NCBI GenBank assembly: GCA_947501265.1
Contig: CANMVY010000003.1
Coordinates: 124,001-188,000, forward strand
Source of the DNA: Bacteroidota bacterium
GTDB lineage: Bacteria > Bacteroidota > Bacteroidia > UBA7662 > CANHCV01
Direction of reading: 5' to 3'
Length of the DNA: 64,000 bases
Below, in pieces: positions 39,602 through 49,717 of the stretch; within the stretch, counting starts at the first letter, position 1, and every line of letters starts with the position of its first letter. A program made the position numbers and the translations under genes. Below the pieces are notes generated by a model that did not search any database, was not told the DNA's origin, and was given only the letters and a program-made list of their open reading frames with translations.

Positions 39602-41605
39602 TTATTTATATGAACGTTGTTGCATTTTTACGAAATCGTAATTCAATTCTTCTTTGTGGAGAACTGCTTTTCCTGGATCTCCTTGGAATTCCCAAGCAGC
39701 TACATAAGCGTAATTTTCATCGTCGCGAAGAGCTTCTCCTTCTGCCGTTTGGAATTCCTCCCGGAAGTGACCTCCACAACTTTCATTGCGGTTCAAAGCA
39801 TCGATGCACATCAACTCGCCTAATTCCAAGAAATCTGCCACGCGACCAGCTTTGTCCAATTCAGGGTTATAGCGATCTGCTTTTCCTGGAACGCGAACAT
39901 TTTGGTAGAAATCATCGCGCAACTTACGGATTTCAGCAATGGCATAATCCAAACCTTCTTTACTTCGTGCCATTCCGCAGTAATCCCACATCAATTTACC
40001 CAACAAACGGTGGTAATGGTCAACCGTTTTGGTTCCTTTGTTATTCAGAAAGAAAGAGATGCGATCTTTAACTTCTTTTTCTGCTGTTTCAAACGCCGGA
40101 TGATTAGTATCGATTTTAGGCGTTCGAATATCATCGGCTAAGTACTCACCGATGGTGTAGGGGAGAACGAAATAACCGTCGGCCAAACCTTGCATCAATG
40201 CTGATGCACCCAAACGGTTGGCTCCGTGATCGGAGAAGTTGGCTTCACCAGCAGCGAAACAACCTGGAACCGTGGTCATCAAGTTGTAATCTACCCAAAG
40301 GCCACCCATGGTATAGTGTACCGCAGGGTAAATCATCATCGGTGTTTCGTATGGATTGTCGGCCGTAATTTGTTTGTACATGTCGAACAAGTTCCCGTAC
40401 TGCTTTTCCACTACGATTTTTCCCAATGCAAGGATTTCTTCTTTGGATGGATTTTTCAATCCTTTCAAATTCGCTTGGGTTTTTCCATATCGTTCCATCG
40501 CAGAAGCGAAATCCAAATAAACGGCTTCTCCTGTTTTATTAACACCAAATCCTGCATCGCAACGCTCTTTTGCTGCTCGAGAAGCAATGTCGCGAGGAAC
40601 CAAGTTTCCGAAAGCCGGATAACGGCGCTCCAAATAGTAGTCGCGATCTTCTTCCTTCAACTGGGTTGGTTTCAATTTGCCGGCACGAATGGCTTCAGCG
40701 TCTTCTTTTTTCTTGGGTACCCAAATGCGACCATCGTTACGAAGCGATTCCGACATCAAAGTCAACTTCGACTGATGGTGTCCGGAAACAGGAATACAAG
40801 TTGGGTGAATTTGAGTATAACAAGGATTCGACATGAAAGCACCGCGTTTGTGTGCTTTCCAAGCTGCCGTAACGTTAGAACCCATGGCATTGGTAGAAAG
40901 GAAAAATACGTTTCCGTATCCGCCTGTACACAAAACTACAGCGTGAGCTCCGTGACGTTCTACTTCACCGGTTACCATGTTGCGGGCAATGATTCCGCGA
41001 GCTTTACCATCAACTACAACCAAGTCAACCATTTCGTGACGGCTGTGCATGGTTACTTTTCCTTTGGCAATCTGACGGCTGATGGCAGAATAGGCTCCTA
41101 ACAACAATTGCTGTCCGGTTTGTCCTTTCGCGTAGAAGGTACGAGAAACTTGTACACCACCGAAAGAACGGTTGTCCAATAAACCGCCGTAATCGCGGGC
41201 GAAAGGAACACCTTGTGCTACGCACTGATCGATGATGGAAGTGGATACTTCGGCCAAACGGTAAACGTTGGCTTCGCGAGAGCGATAATCACCACCTTTG
41301 ATGGTATCGTAGAACAAACGGTAAACGGAGTCACCGTCGTTCATGTAATTTTTGGCTGCGTTGATACCGCCTTGTGCTGCGATAGAGTGAGCACGGCGGG
41401 GGGAATCTTGGAATGCGAATGCTTTCACGTTGTACCCCATTTCGGCAAGGGAAGCTGCTGCAGAAGCACCGGCCAAACCGGTACCAACTACAATAACATC
41501 GATGCGCATTTTATTGGCGGGACTCACCAAACGGATGTGTCCTTTGTGATTTGACCACTTCTGCTCTAACGGTCCGGCAGGAGATTGTGCGTTTAATTTA
41601 CTCAT
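39602..41605 (-). CDS. sdhA: Succinate dehydrogenase/fumarate reductase flavoprotein subunit
   Basis: 667 aa. FAD-binding [20 protein letters not shown], the flavinylation region [18 protein letters not shown], active-site [14 protein letters not shown] and [13 protein letters not shown], and the second FAD motif [20 protein letters not shown]. Length (about 670) and the three-gene order fit the Bacteroidota SdhA of the single cytochrome b type. It oxidises succinate at the cytoplasmic face. Confidence 0.96.
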   Translation of the reverse strand: MSKLNAQSPAGPLEQKWSNHKGHIRLVSPANKMRIDVIVVGTGLAGASAAASLAEMGYNVKAFAFQDSPRRAHSIAAQGGINAAKNYMNDGDSVYRLFYDTIKGGDYRSREANVYRLAEVSTSIIDQCVAQGVPFARDYGGLLDNRSFGGVQVSRTFYAKGQTGQQLLLGAYSAISRQIAKGKVTMHSRHEMVDLVVVDGKARGIIARNMVTGEVERHGAHAVVLCTGGYGNVFFLSTNAMGSNVTAAWKAHKRGAFMSNPCYTQIHPTCIPVSGHHQSKLTLMSESLRNDGRIWVPKKKEDAEAIRAGKLKPTQLKEEDRDYYLERRYPAFGNLVPRDIASRAAKERCDAGFGVNKTGEAVYLDFASAMERYGKTQANLKGLKNPSKEEILALGKIVVEKQYGNLFDMYKQITADNPYETPMMIYPAVHYTMGGLWVDYNLMTTVPGCFAAGEANFSDHGANRLGASALMQGLADGYFVLPYTIGEYLADDIRTPKIDTNHPAFETAEKEVKDRISFFLNNKGTKTVDHYHRLLGKLMWDYCGMARSKEGLDYAIAEIRKLRDDFYQNVRVPGKADRYNPELDKAGRVADFLELGELMCIDALNRNESCGGHFREEFQTAEGEALRDDENYAYVAAWEFQGDPGKAVLHKEELNYDFVKMQQRSYK

Positions 41606-41619
41606 ATCTGTATCTCCAA

Positions 41620-42381
41620 TTAATCGTTTTCAACTTCGATAAGGGTGGATTTCGCTTTGTACGATTCCGATTTCTGAATTTCTTCAGCACTAGGAATGAA
41701 ATGATACACGTACAAAGGAATGATGGCAAATGCCATGGGAACGACGATGGAGAAAATAACTCCAACGCGTTTTACCAACAAGGTTAGGTTTTCGTGAATC
41801 AATCCGAGGGTTCGGAAAGCACTTTGAAATCCGTGGTACAAATGGAATCCAATGGGAATCATGCACAACACATACAACAACATGTATGGGAAACTGTGAA
41901 AAGCTTCCACGACTTCCAAATAAAGGTCTTTTACCTCTTTTCCATTATCCAATTTGAACGTTGGTTTCATTTCGAAATGCATTTCGAACCAAAAGTCTGA
42001 CATGTGAATGATGATGAACGCCAACATGGCAGTTCCCAAGATTCCCATGTTTCTAGAAGCCCAAACGGAGCTCGTGCTGGCTCTTTCGTGAGCGTAGCGT
42101 TGTGGACGTGCGGCACGATTGGCCATCACCAACATGATTCCATCGATGGCGTGAAACAAAATGGAAAAATAGGTTACGTAAGATAAAATCTTCACGAGCG
42201 GGTTGGTCGTCATGAACTGGGCATAAGCATTGAATGATTCTGCCGCATGTGTGGGGTCACTAATAAGCAACTGGAGATTTCCTGCGAGGTGACCTACTAA
42301 AAAGGTACACAGGAAAAGCCCCGTTAATGCCATCCACCATTTTTTCGCAATGGATGATTTAATGAGTACTGAATTTGCCAT
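41620..42381 (-). CDS. sdhC: Succinate dehydrogenase cytochrome b subunit (b558 type)
   Basis: 253 aa with five membrane helices. The haem-binding His residues fall in [46 protein letters not shown] and [17 protein letters not shown]. This single-subunit anchor (type B) carries two haems b and donates to menaquinone. It is the promoter-proximal gene of sdhCAB. Confidence 0.95.
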   Translation of the reverse strand: MANSVLIKSSIAKKWWMALTGLFLCTFLVGHLAGNLQLLISDPTHAAESFNAYAQFMTTNPLVKILSYVTYFSILFHAIDGIMLVMANRAARPQRYAHERASTSSVWASRNMGILGTAMLAFIIIHMSDFWFEMHFEMKPTFKLDNGKEVKDLYLEVVEAFHSFPYMLLYVLCMIPIGFHLYHGFQSAFRTLGLIHENLTLLVKRVGVIFSIVVPMAFAIIPLYVYHFIPSAEEIQKSESYKAKSTLIEVEND

Positions 42382-42398
42382 ACATTTTACTTTTGGTG

Positions 42399-42406
42399 CA
42401 AAGGTA
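42399..42406 (-). promoter_or_regulatory. TACCTTTG -7 element of sdhCAB
   Basis: Exact TAnnTTTG on the minus strand, 17 bases before the ATG at 42381. Confidence 0.65.
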
Positions 42407-42441
42407 AGTTTTTATTTTTAACGATGAAGGGGTGAATTTGT

Positions 42442-43785
42442 TCACAAATTATTCGAAACTGTTTTTTCCAAGGTGCTTAAAATGATTTGTGGTTTCCCCG
42501 ATTTGGTGGCTGGAATTTGATCAACTTGTTTGAAAGTAATCTGAAGAACTTCACCCGCCTTGTCATTCATGATTTGATGAATTCGAGAAAGTACTTCCGG
42601 TTTAAAGGTTGAAGGGTCGGGAATGTATTCAATTTCAAATCGGTCCAATTGATGTTGAATGACCCTAAATTGATAAATTTCTTGGAAATACTCCCAAATT
42701 CCCGTGAAGAAATGCACAATCAAAATTTTTCCAGAAGGGGTTTTTACCAAATCGGTATCTCTTCCAACAATCTTTTCTAAAAGGGGAAAGTTTCTACCGC
42801 AAGCGCAGGGTTGTGGGTTTTTAGGACGAATGGCAATGTCTCCCAAATAAAATCGGATCAACGGCATTTTATGAGCGTCTAATCGGGTTACAACCACAAA
42901 TCCTGGTTCTCCATCGGGAACGGGATTCCCCGATTCATCCAACAATTCCAAATAATTCTGTGCAGAAATCTGGTGGTAATTTCCCATTTCACACTGGCTG
43001 GCCATCATAAATCCCTCCGTACATCCATACGTGTCAAAAACTTTGGTGTGAAATACCTTTTCAATTTTCTCACGGTAATGCGGAAACATTTTATCGCCCA
43101 AGGAAATGACTGATTTGAATTTTATTCCGGTAATTCCTAACTGTTCTGCTTTTTGAGCATATCCATAAAGGGCCGAGGCATAGCCGATGAAAAAGTCGGG
43201 ATTTCTTTTTTCATTTTTCAACAAGGCTTTTTTTACCACTTCATCGGAAATGTTGTACGCCAATTGATAATCGGTTCTCAGGAAAATGTCCTTCATTCGT
43301 TTCATGAACGACCTTTTAGGAGACATCCCTAATTGTAGAATTTTGCCACCGATTCGAAATCCACCCCATTCCCAAAAACTGGTTTGAACAGCTTGCCCTC
43401 GCAAGTATTCCCGTTGGGTAAGGAAAATTTCGCTCTGTAAGCCGCTCGATCCACTGCTTTTTTGGCAAATGATGTCCTTCCCCTCAAGAGAACCAACCAC
43501 CAATTCCTTACCAACTTCTCTTAAGGTAGATTTGTGAATAATGGGGAATTTTTTGATGTCCTCTAAAGCATTTCCGGTAAGAACGAATTCCAATTTTTGG
43601 TAAAAAGGAACATTTTCTTTCGCATATTTCATAATGGCATTCAATCTTGTTTCTTGAAGCGCATCAAGTTCATGTTTTGAACGAAAAGGAATTTTTCGAT
43701 ATTCCTTCAATGTTTTCATGAATTCTGTTTTGAAATACCAATCTCCGAATGGTAAAACAAACTTTTCTAAAAAAAATCCCAACAT
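42442..43785 (-). CDS. CapK/phenylacetate-CoA ligase-like adenylate-forming enzyme
   Basis: 447 aa from the ATG at 43785. ANL-superfamily motifs: CQKSSGSSGLQSEIFLTQRE (phosphate loop), FDTYGCTEGFMMASQC, EPGFVVVTRLDAHKMPLIRF, GDIAIRPKNPQPCACGR and the C-terminal LVKTPSGKILIVHFF. It belongs to the CapK-type branch related to phenylacetate-CoA ligase; members occur in capsule and natural-product loci and activate an unknown acid with ATP. The Lys in the last region (PATKSGKPQIILS) is intact. Promoter element six bases upstream of the ATG. Confidence 0.82.
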   Translation of the reverse strand: MLGFFLEKFVLPFGDWYFKTEFMKTLKEYRKIPFRSKHELDALQETRLNAIMKYAKENVPFYQKLEFVLTGNALEDIKKFPIIHKSTLREVGKELVVGSLEGKDIICQKSSGSSGLQSEIFLTQREYLRGQAVQTSFWEWGGFRIGGKILQLGMSPKRSFMKRMKDIFLRTDYQLAYNISDEVVKKALLKNEKRNPDFFIGYASALYGYAQKAEQLGITGIKFKSVISLGDKMFPHYREKIEKVFHTKVFDTYGCTEGFMMASQCEMGNYHQISAQNYLELLDESGNPVPDGEPGFVVVTRLDAHKMPLIRFYLGDIAIRPKNPQPCACGRNFPLLEKIVGRDTDLVKTPSGKILIVHFFTGIWEYFQEIYQFRVIQHQLDRFEIEYIPDPSTFKPEVLSRIHQIMNDKAGEVLQITFKQVDQIPATKSGKPQIILSTLEKTVSNNL

Positions 43786-43791
43786 GCTCCA

Positions 43792-43799
43792 CAAAAGTA
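43792..43799 (-). promoter_or_regulatory. TACTTTTG -7 element, 6 bases before the CapK-like ATG
   Basis: Exact TAnnTTTG on the minus strand. It supports the ATG at 43785 rather than the in-frame TTG at 43794, which lies inside the element. Confidence 0.6.
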
Positions 43800-43863
43800 A
43801 GGCATGAAAGTTGAATAATACGAAATCACACCATCCATGGAATTGTTTTCTGAGGATGTTTTA

Positions 43864-43871
43864 TACCTTTA
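43864..43871 (+). promoter_or_regulatory. TACCTTTA, near-consensus -7 element abutting lon
   Basis: One mismatch from TAnnTTTG. It directly abuts an ATG at 43872 and is six bases before the second ATG at 43878, which fits the spacing seen at other genes. Confidence 0.4.
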
Positions 43872-43877
43872 ATGCAT

Positions 43878-46334
43878 ATGATTCAATATTTTGAAAACGA
43901 CGATTTTGAAATGGAAATGAATACCGTGGATGTAGTTGAACTTTCTAACGATGAGATTTCTGCCAACATGCCCGCAAAACTGCCAATTCTACCTCTTCGA
44001 AATATGGTACTTTTCCCATCTACGGTTATTCCCATTACCGTTGGAAGGGCAAAATCCATCAAGCTGATCAAAGAATACAAAAAGAACGGGAATTTCTTTG
44101 GCGTAGTAACCCAAAAAGATCCCAATGTTGAAGATCCAACAACCGATGATTTGTATAAAATTGGGACCTTAGCCAAAGTAATCAAAACGTTCAAACTCCC
44201 TGATGGAGAAACGACGGTGGTTATTCAGGGAGTTTCTCGATTTGAAATGCTGGAATTAATAGATACTGAGCCTTACCTAATGGCCAAGGCCAAGGAAATA
44301 GATGAGGAAATACTCGACGCCAATTCCCCCGAATTGCAGGCTTTGGTATCTTCTCTTAAGGAAGCGGCATTTAACGTGATCAATATTTCCAACTACATTC
44401 CGAATGAGACCGTTAACGCACTTAAAAACGTTACCAGTCCTCGTTTCTTGGCCAATTTAATTGCCACCCATTTACCCATTTCTGTAGAACAAAAACAGTC
44501 CATCCTTGATGTGCTTCCATTTTCAGAAATGGCCCTCAAACTCATTGAATTGCTTCAAAAAGAGTTTAACCTTCAGGAAATTAAAAATCGTATCCAGGAC
44601 AAAGTTCGTTCTGATATTGATCAACAACAAAAAGAGTATTTTCTCCATCAGCAGTTAAAAACCATTCAAGAAGAATTGGGCGGGAAAACTCCTGATTTAG
44701 AAGTTCAAAATCTTCGAGAACGTGGAAAACTGAAATCTTGGCCCGCAGAGGTAGCCGAATTCTTCAACAAAGAGTTGGATAAATTGCAGCGAATGAATCC
44801 TGCAGCTGCCGATTACTCTGTAGTTCTCAACCACGTAGAGCTGCTGTTGGATTTGCCTTGGAACCAATACACCGTGGATCACTTCGATATTAAAAAGGCA
44901 CAAAAAATTCTTGAAAGAGATCATTTTGGCTTGGATAAAGTCAAAGACCGAATTCTGGAATACTTGGCTGTCCTCAAGTTGAAATCCGACATGAAAGCCC
45001 CCATTTTGTGTTTGGTTGGCCCTCCTGGAGTCGGAAAAACTTCTTTGGGCCGTTCCATTTCCGAAGCCATTGGCCGAAAATATGTTCGCATGTCGTTGGG
45101 TGGCGTTCGCGATGAAGCGACCATTCGTGGCCACCGAAAAACGTACATTGGGGCGATGCCTGGACGCATTATTCAGTCCATTAAAAAAGCGGGTTCATCC
45201 AACCCCGTCATTATCCTCGATGAAATTGATAAAGTAGGCTCTGATTTTCGAGGGGATATCTCCTCAGCATTGTTAGAAGTACTTGATCCTGAGCAAAATT
45301 CCACATTTTCCGATCACTACCTCGAACTTGATTACGATTTGTCGAAGGTCATGTTCATCGCCACAGCCAACTCCCTTTCAACCGTTCAACCCGCCTTGCT
45401 CGACCGAATGGAAATCATTGAAATCAATGGTTACACGATGGAAGAAAAGGTGGAAATTGCTAAGAAATACCTCGTTCCTAAACAATTATCCGAGCATGGT
45501 TTAAAAAAGAAAGATTTGGATATTGGGCCCAATGAATTGGAATTTGTAATTGATGGATATACCCGAGAAAGCGGAGTGCGAAACCTTGATAAACAAATCG
45601 CTTCCTTGATTCGGGGGACTGCTAAGGAAAAAGCTTTGGGCAATTCGTTCAACAAAAAGATGTTGAAGGAAGATGTTCGAAAAATATTAGGAATACCTCG
45701 ATTTGAACACGATCGATACGAAAATTCATCGGTAGCCGGAGTGGTTACCGGACTTGCATGGACGGCCGTTGGAGGAGATATTTTGTACATTGAATCTTCC
45801 ATTTCTCCTGGAAAAGGCCGATTAACCATCACCGGAAACCTTGGAGATGTAATGAAGGAATCTGCCTCCATTGCTCTTGGTTATATCAAAGCCCATTTTT
45901 CACAATGGAATATCGATCCGAAATTGTTTGATGCCACCGATTTACACATTCACGTCCCCGAAGGGGCAACTCCCAAAGACGGGCCATCGGCTGGAATTAC
46001 GATGTTAACTTCTTTGGTATCGTCTTTCACTCAGCGACAGGTTAAAGCTGGAATTGCCATGACCGGTGAAATTACCTTAAGAGGAAAGGTTTTGCCAGTT
46101 GGTGGAATTAAAGAGAAAATACTAGCTGCAAAACGAGCGGGCATAAAAACCATTCTACTTTGCAAGGAAAATCGGAAGGATATTGAAGAAATTAACCAGG
46201 ATTACATTCGCGATTTGGAGTTTATTTTCGTAGATCGAATGGAAGAAGTTATTCAACACGCTATTTCAACAGAATTGGTTGAAAATTCAGTCGATTTAAA
46301 AGCAATTTTAGCGCAATCGAATTCCAATAAATGA
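43878..46334 (+). CDS. lon: ATP-dependent protease Lon
   Basis: 818 aa from the ATG at 43878 (an ATG two codons upstream is equally in frame). N-terminal substrate domain starting at LPILPLRNMVLFPSTV; AAA+ module with Walker A LVGPPGVGKTSLGRSI and Walker B NPVIILDEIDKV; S16 protease domain with catalytic Ser in PKDGPSAGITML and catalytic Lys in KVLPVGGIKEKILAA. A cytosolic quality-control protease degrading misfolded and regulatory proteins. The stop overlaps the rsgA ATG (ATGA). Confidence 0.97.
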   Translation: MIQYFENDDFEMEMNTVDVVELSNDEISANMPAKLPILPLRNMVLFPSTVIPITVGRAKSIKLIKEYKKNGNFFGVVTQKDPNVEDPTTDDLYKIGTLAKVIKTFKLPDGETTVVIQGVSRFEMLELIDTEPYLMAKAKEIDEEILDANSPELQALVSSLKEAAFNVINISNYIPNETVNALKNVTSPRFLANLIATHLPISVEQKQSILDVLPFSEMALKLIELLQKEFNLQEIKNRIQDKVRSDIDQQQKEYFLHQQLKTIQEELGGKTPDLEVQNLRERGKLKSWPAEVAEFFNKELDKLQRMNPAAADYSVVLNHVELLLDLPWNQYTVDHFDIKKAQKILERDHFGLDKVKDRILEYLAVLKLKSDMKAPILCLVGPPGVGKTSLGRSISEAIGRKYVRMSLGGVRDEATIRGHRKTYIGAMPGRIIQSIKKAGSSNPVIILDEIDKVGSDFRGDISSALLEVLDPEQNSTFSDHYLELDYDLSKVMFIATANSLSTVQPALLDRMEIIEINGYTMEEKVEIAKKYLVPKQLSEHGLKKKDLDIGPNELEFVIDGYTRESGVRNLDKQIASLIRGTAKEKALGNSFNKKMLKEDVRKILGIPRFEHDRYENSSVAGVVTGLAWTAVGGDILYIESSISPGKGRLTITGNLGDVMKESASIALGYIKAHFSQWNIDPKLFDATDLHIHVPEGATPKDGPSAGITMLTSLVSSFTQRQVKAGIAMTGEITLRGKVLPVGGIKEKILAAKRAGIKTILLCKENRKDIEEINQDYIRDLEFIFVDRMEEVIQHAISTELVENSVDLKAILAQSNSNK

Positions 46335-47236
46335 ATGAACTGAAAGGATTGGTGGTAAAGTCCACCGGTAGCTGGTACCGAATTTGGACGAACGGGGCCT
46401 TTATGGATGTTCGAGCTGCCGGAAAAATCCGTCTAAAAGGATTAAAAACCACCAATCCAATTGCCGTTGGCGATTGGGTCATTGTTAAGAATGATCTCAT
46501 TCAAGAAGTGGTAGAACGAAGGAATTACATGATCCGTCGATCCACCAATTTAAGCAAGCAATACCATATTTTGGCCGCTAATCTCGACGCGGCAATTTTG
46601 GTAGCCTCCATTACGCGGCCACGCATTGCTCCGGGGTTTATCGATCGTTTTTTGGTAAACGCCGAAGCGTACCAAATCCCGGCTGTTCTCATCATTAACA
46701 AAATTGATTTGGTCGATGCCGATGATGAGGAGCTAGAAGACTTAGCGTTCCTTTACCGAAGTGTTGGTTATCCTGTTTTTTTATTGTCAACCGAAACCAA
46801 TGTTGGTCTTCAATCTTTTGTTGAATCAATTGTTGGTAAAACAGTGCTTTTCAGTGGATTTAGTGGGGTGGGGAAGAGTACACTTTTGAATCGAATTGAT
46901 CCGTCCATTGAACAAAAAACGGGGGAAGTTTCGGTTTCAAATGAAAAGGGAAAACACACCACCACCTTTGCAGAAATGTTCATGCTAAACGATGGTACCA
47001 ACATTATTGATACACCAGGAATCAAAGAAATGGGATTGGTTGATTTTCAAGCTTGGGAACTATCTCATTTCTTTCCCGAGATGAAGAAGCACTCGAAAAA
47101 CTGCCGCTTTAACAATTGCGTCCATAAAAATGAACCGGGGTGTGCCGTGAAGAAGGCCGTTGAAGATTCAGAAATTCATCCATTTCGATACCAGAATTAC
47201 CTCAGTATGATGGAGGAAAATTTTAATTCTAACTAA
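46331..47236 (+). CDS. rsgA: Ribosome small subunit-dependent GTPase A
   Basis: 301 aa. N-terminal OB fold; circularly permuted GTPase with NKIDLVDADD (G4) first, then FSGFSGVGKSTLLN (G1) and IDTPGIKEMG (G3); zinc motif CRFNNCVHKNEPGC near the C-terminus. It checks late 30S maturation. Translationally coupled to lon by a four-base overlap. Confidence 0.96.
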   Translation: MNELKGLVVKSTGSWYRIWTNGAFMDVRAAGKIRLKGLKTTNPIAVGDWVIVKNDLIQEVVERRNYMIRRSTNLSKQYHILAANLDAAILVASITRPRIAPGFIDRFLVNAEAYQIPAVLIINKIDLVDADDEELEDLAFLYRSVGYPVFLLSTETNVGLQSFVESIVGKTVLFSGFSGVGKSTLLNRIDPSIEQKTGEVSVSNEKGKHTTTFAEMFMLNDGTNIIDTPGIKEMGLVDFQAWELSHFFPEMKKHSKNCRFNNCVHKNEPGCAVKKAVEDSEIHPFRYQNYLSMMEENFNSN

Positions 47237-47253
47237 TTCAAACCCAAAACAAG

Positions 47254-47261
47254 TACCTTTG
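47254..47261 (+). promoter_or_regulatory. TACCTTTG -7 element of the DEAD-box helicase gene
   Basis: Exact TAnnTTTG, 34 bases before the ATG at 47296. The leader contains a small GACC-ATTT-GGTC hairpin (47273-47284). Confidence 0.6.
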
Positions 47262-47295
47262 TACTTTTTAAAGACCATTTGGTCAACCCCATTGC

Positions 47296-48411
47296 ATGAC
47301 ATTTGAACAACTCGGCTTAATCAAGCCCATCTTACAATCCTTATCCGCTGAAGGTTACGAAAGTCCAACACCTATTCAAGAAAAATCCATTCCCACCCTT
47401 TTAAAAGGCACCGATTTATTGGGTTGTGCCCAAACTGGAACTGGAAAAACAGCCGCATTCGCGCTTCCCATTTTGCAACAATTGCAAGCTGAACCCATCG
47501 ATTTTAAGAATCGAAAAATCAAAGCACTGATTGTTACACCAACCCGAGAACTTGCCATTCAAATTGACGAAAGTTTTAAAACATACGGGAAACACCTTCC
47601 ACTTAAATCAACGGTAATTTTTGGGGGAGTTAACCAATCAAAACAAGTTGAAATCCTCAAGAAAGGAGTCGATATCTTAACAGCCACTCCGGGTCGTTTG
47701 CTTGATTTGCATCAACAAGGTTTTATTTCACTGCGTGATTTAAAGGTTTTTGTTTTGGATGAAGCAGATCGCATGTTGGACATGGGATTCATTCACGATG
47801 TAAAAAAATTACTGAAGATTATTCCTGAAAAGCGCCAATCTTTGTTTTTTTCGGCCACGATGCCACCGCCCATTCAAGAATTAGCAAAAACAATTCTGCG
47901 GAATCCAACGCTGGTTGAAGTAACTCCGGTGTCCTCTACAGCTGAAACCATCCAGCAAAAAATTTACTTCTGCGAAACCGCTGAAAAGAAGAATTTATTG
48001 GTTGACCTCATTCATGACAACCGCATGAAGTCGGTTTTGGTGTTTACTCGTACAAAACACGGAGCAGATAAAGTGGTGAAGTGGCTGCTTAAAAACCAAA
48101 TTACTTCCATGGCAATTCATGGTAATAAATCGCAGAATGCCCGACAAAATGCCTTGAATTCGTTTAAAAAAGGCGAAATTACTGCTTTGGTGGCCACCGA
48201 TATTGCCGCTCGCGGTATTGATATTGATGAGCTTAAATGGGTAATTAACTTTGAAATCCCCAATATCCCAGAAACCTACGTTCACCGAATTGGTCGATCG
48301 GGTAGAGCAGGAAACGAAGGAATTGCCTTTTCCATTTGCGATCCTACCGAGCGTACCTATGTTCGTGATATCGAGAAAATCATCAAAAAACAAATTCCTA
48401 GAGGGAATTAA
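47296..48411 (+). CDS. DEAD-box RNA helicase (RhlE-like)
   Basis: 371 aa. All core motifs present: Q motif [71 protein letters not shown] and [13 protein letters not shown]. It ends just after the helicase core with no RNA-binding tail, the shorter RhlE type. Likely roles are ribosome assembly or cold-related RNA remodelling. Its stop codon directly abuts the stop of the convergent FkbM gene. Confidence 0.94.
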   Translation: MTFEQLGLIKPILQSLSAEGYESPTPIQEKSIPTLLKGTDLLGCAQTGTGKTAAFALPILQQLQAEPIDFKNRKIKALIVTPTRELAIQIDESFKTYGKHLPLKSTVIFGGVNQSKQVEILKKGVDILTATPGRLLDLHQQGFISLRDLKVFVLDEADRMLDMGFIHDVKKLLKIIPEKRQSLFFSATMPPPIQELAKTILRNPTLVEVTPVSSTAETIQQKIYFCETAEKKNLLVDLIHDNRMKSVLVFTRTKHGADKVVKWLLKNQITSMAIHGNKSQNARQNALNSFKKGEITALVATDIAARGIDIDELKWVINFEIPNIPETYVHRIGRSGRAGNEGIAFSICDPTERTYVRDIEKIIKKQIPRGN

Positions 48412-49140
48412 TCACGATTTTTTTCGGAATACTGCGTCGTAAAAGTCGCCAAATCCGTGTTTGATTTTACCAGCCAAGATGTATCCGTTTTTTTCAAGAA
48501 TTTGAGTAATCTCCTCAAAGGAGTGAGAATTCAAATACATATCGTCGTTGTGAACCTCCAACTGAATGAATTCGATGGAATGCTTCAAGGGTTCAGAAAA
48601 TAATCCATGCAAACAAGCCAGTTCATGTCCCTCAGTATCAATTTTCAAAACATCAATAGGGCCGTGAACGGAATGGTTGATGTAATGAGAAAGGGTTGTG
48701 ATTTCAACAGGATAACTTGCTTTAATGATTTGATCGGGAGTAACTCCAAGAACTTTCGCTTTTCGCTGTAGGTATTCAGAATCTTGATCCAGCGGTTCGA
48801 AGGAAGAAGTTGAATGGAAAATGTTTTCATAGAAAGTCTTTGTTCCAATTTCATCACTGATGCCTAGAGGCTCTAAAACAACGTTGTTATTCTTTTGGTA
48901 TCTTTTTTTTAGATTTGAAAAAAGCGATGGATTTGGTTCAAAAGCAATGATTTCACACGATTCATTCACCTTCAAATATTCGTCGATCGTTTGCCCCAAA
49001 TTGGCACCAACATCGATGACCCGCTGAACTTTTTGGGGCATCTCCTTGGCATAGAATTTCATGAGTCGACGTGAGAAAACCCATTTTTCGTTCCATTCAA
49101 TGATTTGTCGGATGAGGGAAATGCGCAATTGGTTCAGCAT
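48412..49140 (-). CDS. FkbM family methyltransferase
   Basis: 242 aa. SAM-binding motif I VIDVGANLGQTIDEYL, a CEIIAFEPNPSLFSNL second strand, and VLKIDTEGHELACLHGL, the FkbM signature, then IQLEVHNDDMY. These O-methyltransferases often act on sugars or secondary metabolites; the substrate is not known. It is four bases after the YqgE gene, as the last gene of pruA-yqgE-fkbM. Confidence 0.88.
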   Translation of the reverse strand: MLNQLRISLIRQIIEWNEKWVFSRRLMKFYAKEMPQKVQRVIDVGANLGQTIDEYLKVNESCEIIAFEPNPSLFSNLKKRYQKNNNVVLEPLGISDEIGTKTFYENIFHSTSSFEPLDQDSEYLQRKAKVLGVTPDQIIKASYPVEITTLSHYINHSVHGPIDVLKIDTEGHELACLHGLFSEPLKHSIEFIQLEVHNDDMYLNSHSFEEITQILEKNGYILAGKIKHGFGDFYDAVFRKKS

Positions 49141-49144
49141 AGTT

Positions 49145-49717
49145 TTAGTTTAAATTGGGGTCAATGGGGTAGCGGGTTAATTCAGAAAAGTTACCGCCTA
49201 AGCTTTTGAGGACTTTTTTCCAAAGTTGATCAACATCGGGGTCGAAAACAAAAGGTGTAGGAACATGAGCAACTACCCAGCTGTCGTTTTCACATTCATC
49301 GCGCAACTGACCAACTTTCCATCCCGAATATCCCAAAAGAACCTTTACCTGTGATTTTTCGGCCAATCCTTGTTCAATTAACTCGAACAGGCGGGTAAAA
49401 TCGCTACTCCACCACAAATCAGAAGTAACTTCGATGCTTTTGGGTAGCATTCCAAGTCCTAAATTGTGCAGGAAAAAAATGGTGTCTTGCTGAACAGGTC
49501 CTCCAAGAAAAACCGTGAGCTCCATTCCTTCGGGAACGTCAATGAGTTCTGATAAAAGAACATCAGAAAGTGGTTTGTTGACCACGAAGCCAATGGTTCC
49601 TTGTTCGTTGTGCTCTACCAATACTAAAACACTCCTGAAAAATTGAGGGTCTTGGAGGTAGGGTTCGGAAACCAAAAATCCACCAGCTTGAAGTGAAAAT
49701 GTGGGTTTTGAGGACAT
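49145..49717 (-). CDS. YqgE/AlgH family protein
   Basis: 190 aa from the ATG at 49717. Family motifs: LQAGGFLVSEPYLQDPQFFR, GTIGFVVNKPLSD, VFLGGPVQQDTIFFLH, and VLLGYSGWKVGQLRDE with ENDSWVV. Conserved, cytosolic, function unresolved. The ATG shares one base with the pruA stop (TAATG). The in-frame region upstream of it lies inside pruA. Confidence 0.92.
   Translation of the reverse strand: MSSKPTFSLQAGGFLVSEPYLQDPQFFRSVLVLVEHNEQGTIGFVVNKPLSDVLLSELIDVPEGMELTVFLGGPVQQDTIFFLHNLGLGMLPKSIEVTSDLWWSSDFTRLFELIEQGLAEKSQVKVLLGYSGWKVGQLRDECENDSWVVAHVPTPFVFDPDVDQLWKKVLKSLGGNFSELTRYPIDPNLN

Noticed and set aside
40226-41101. A 291-codon open frame antisense to sdhA
   Set aside because: It is a mirror of conserved sdhA coding sequence, has no domain features and no start signal; a compositional shadow.
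47273-47284. GACC-ATTT-GGTC hairpin in the DEAD-box leader as a riboswitch
   Set aside because: A four-base stem in a 34-base leader is too small to call a regulatory RNA.
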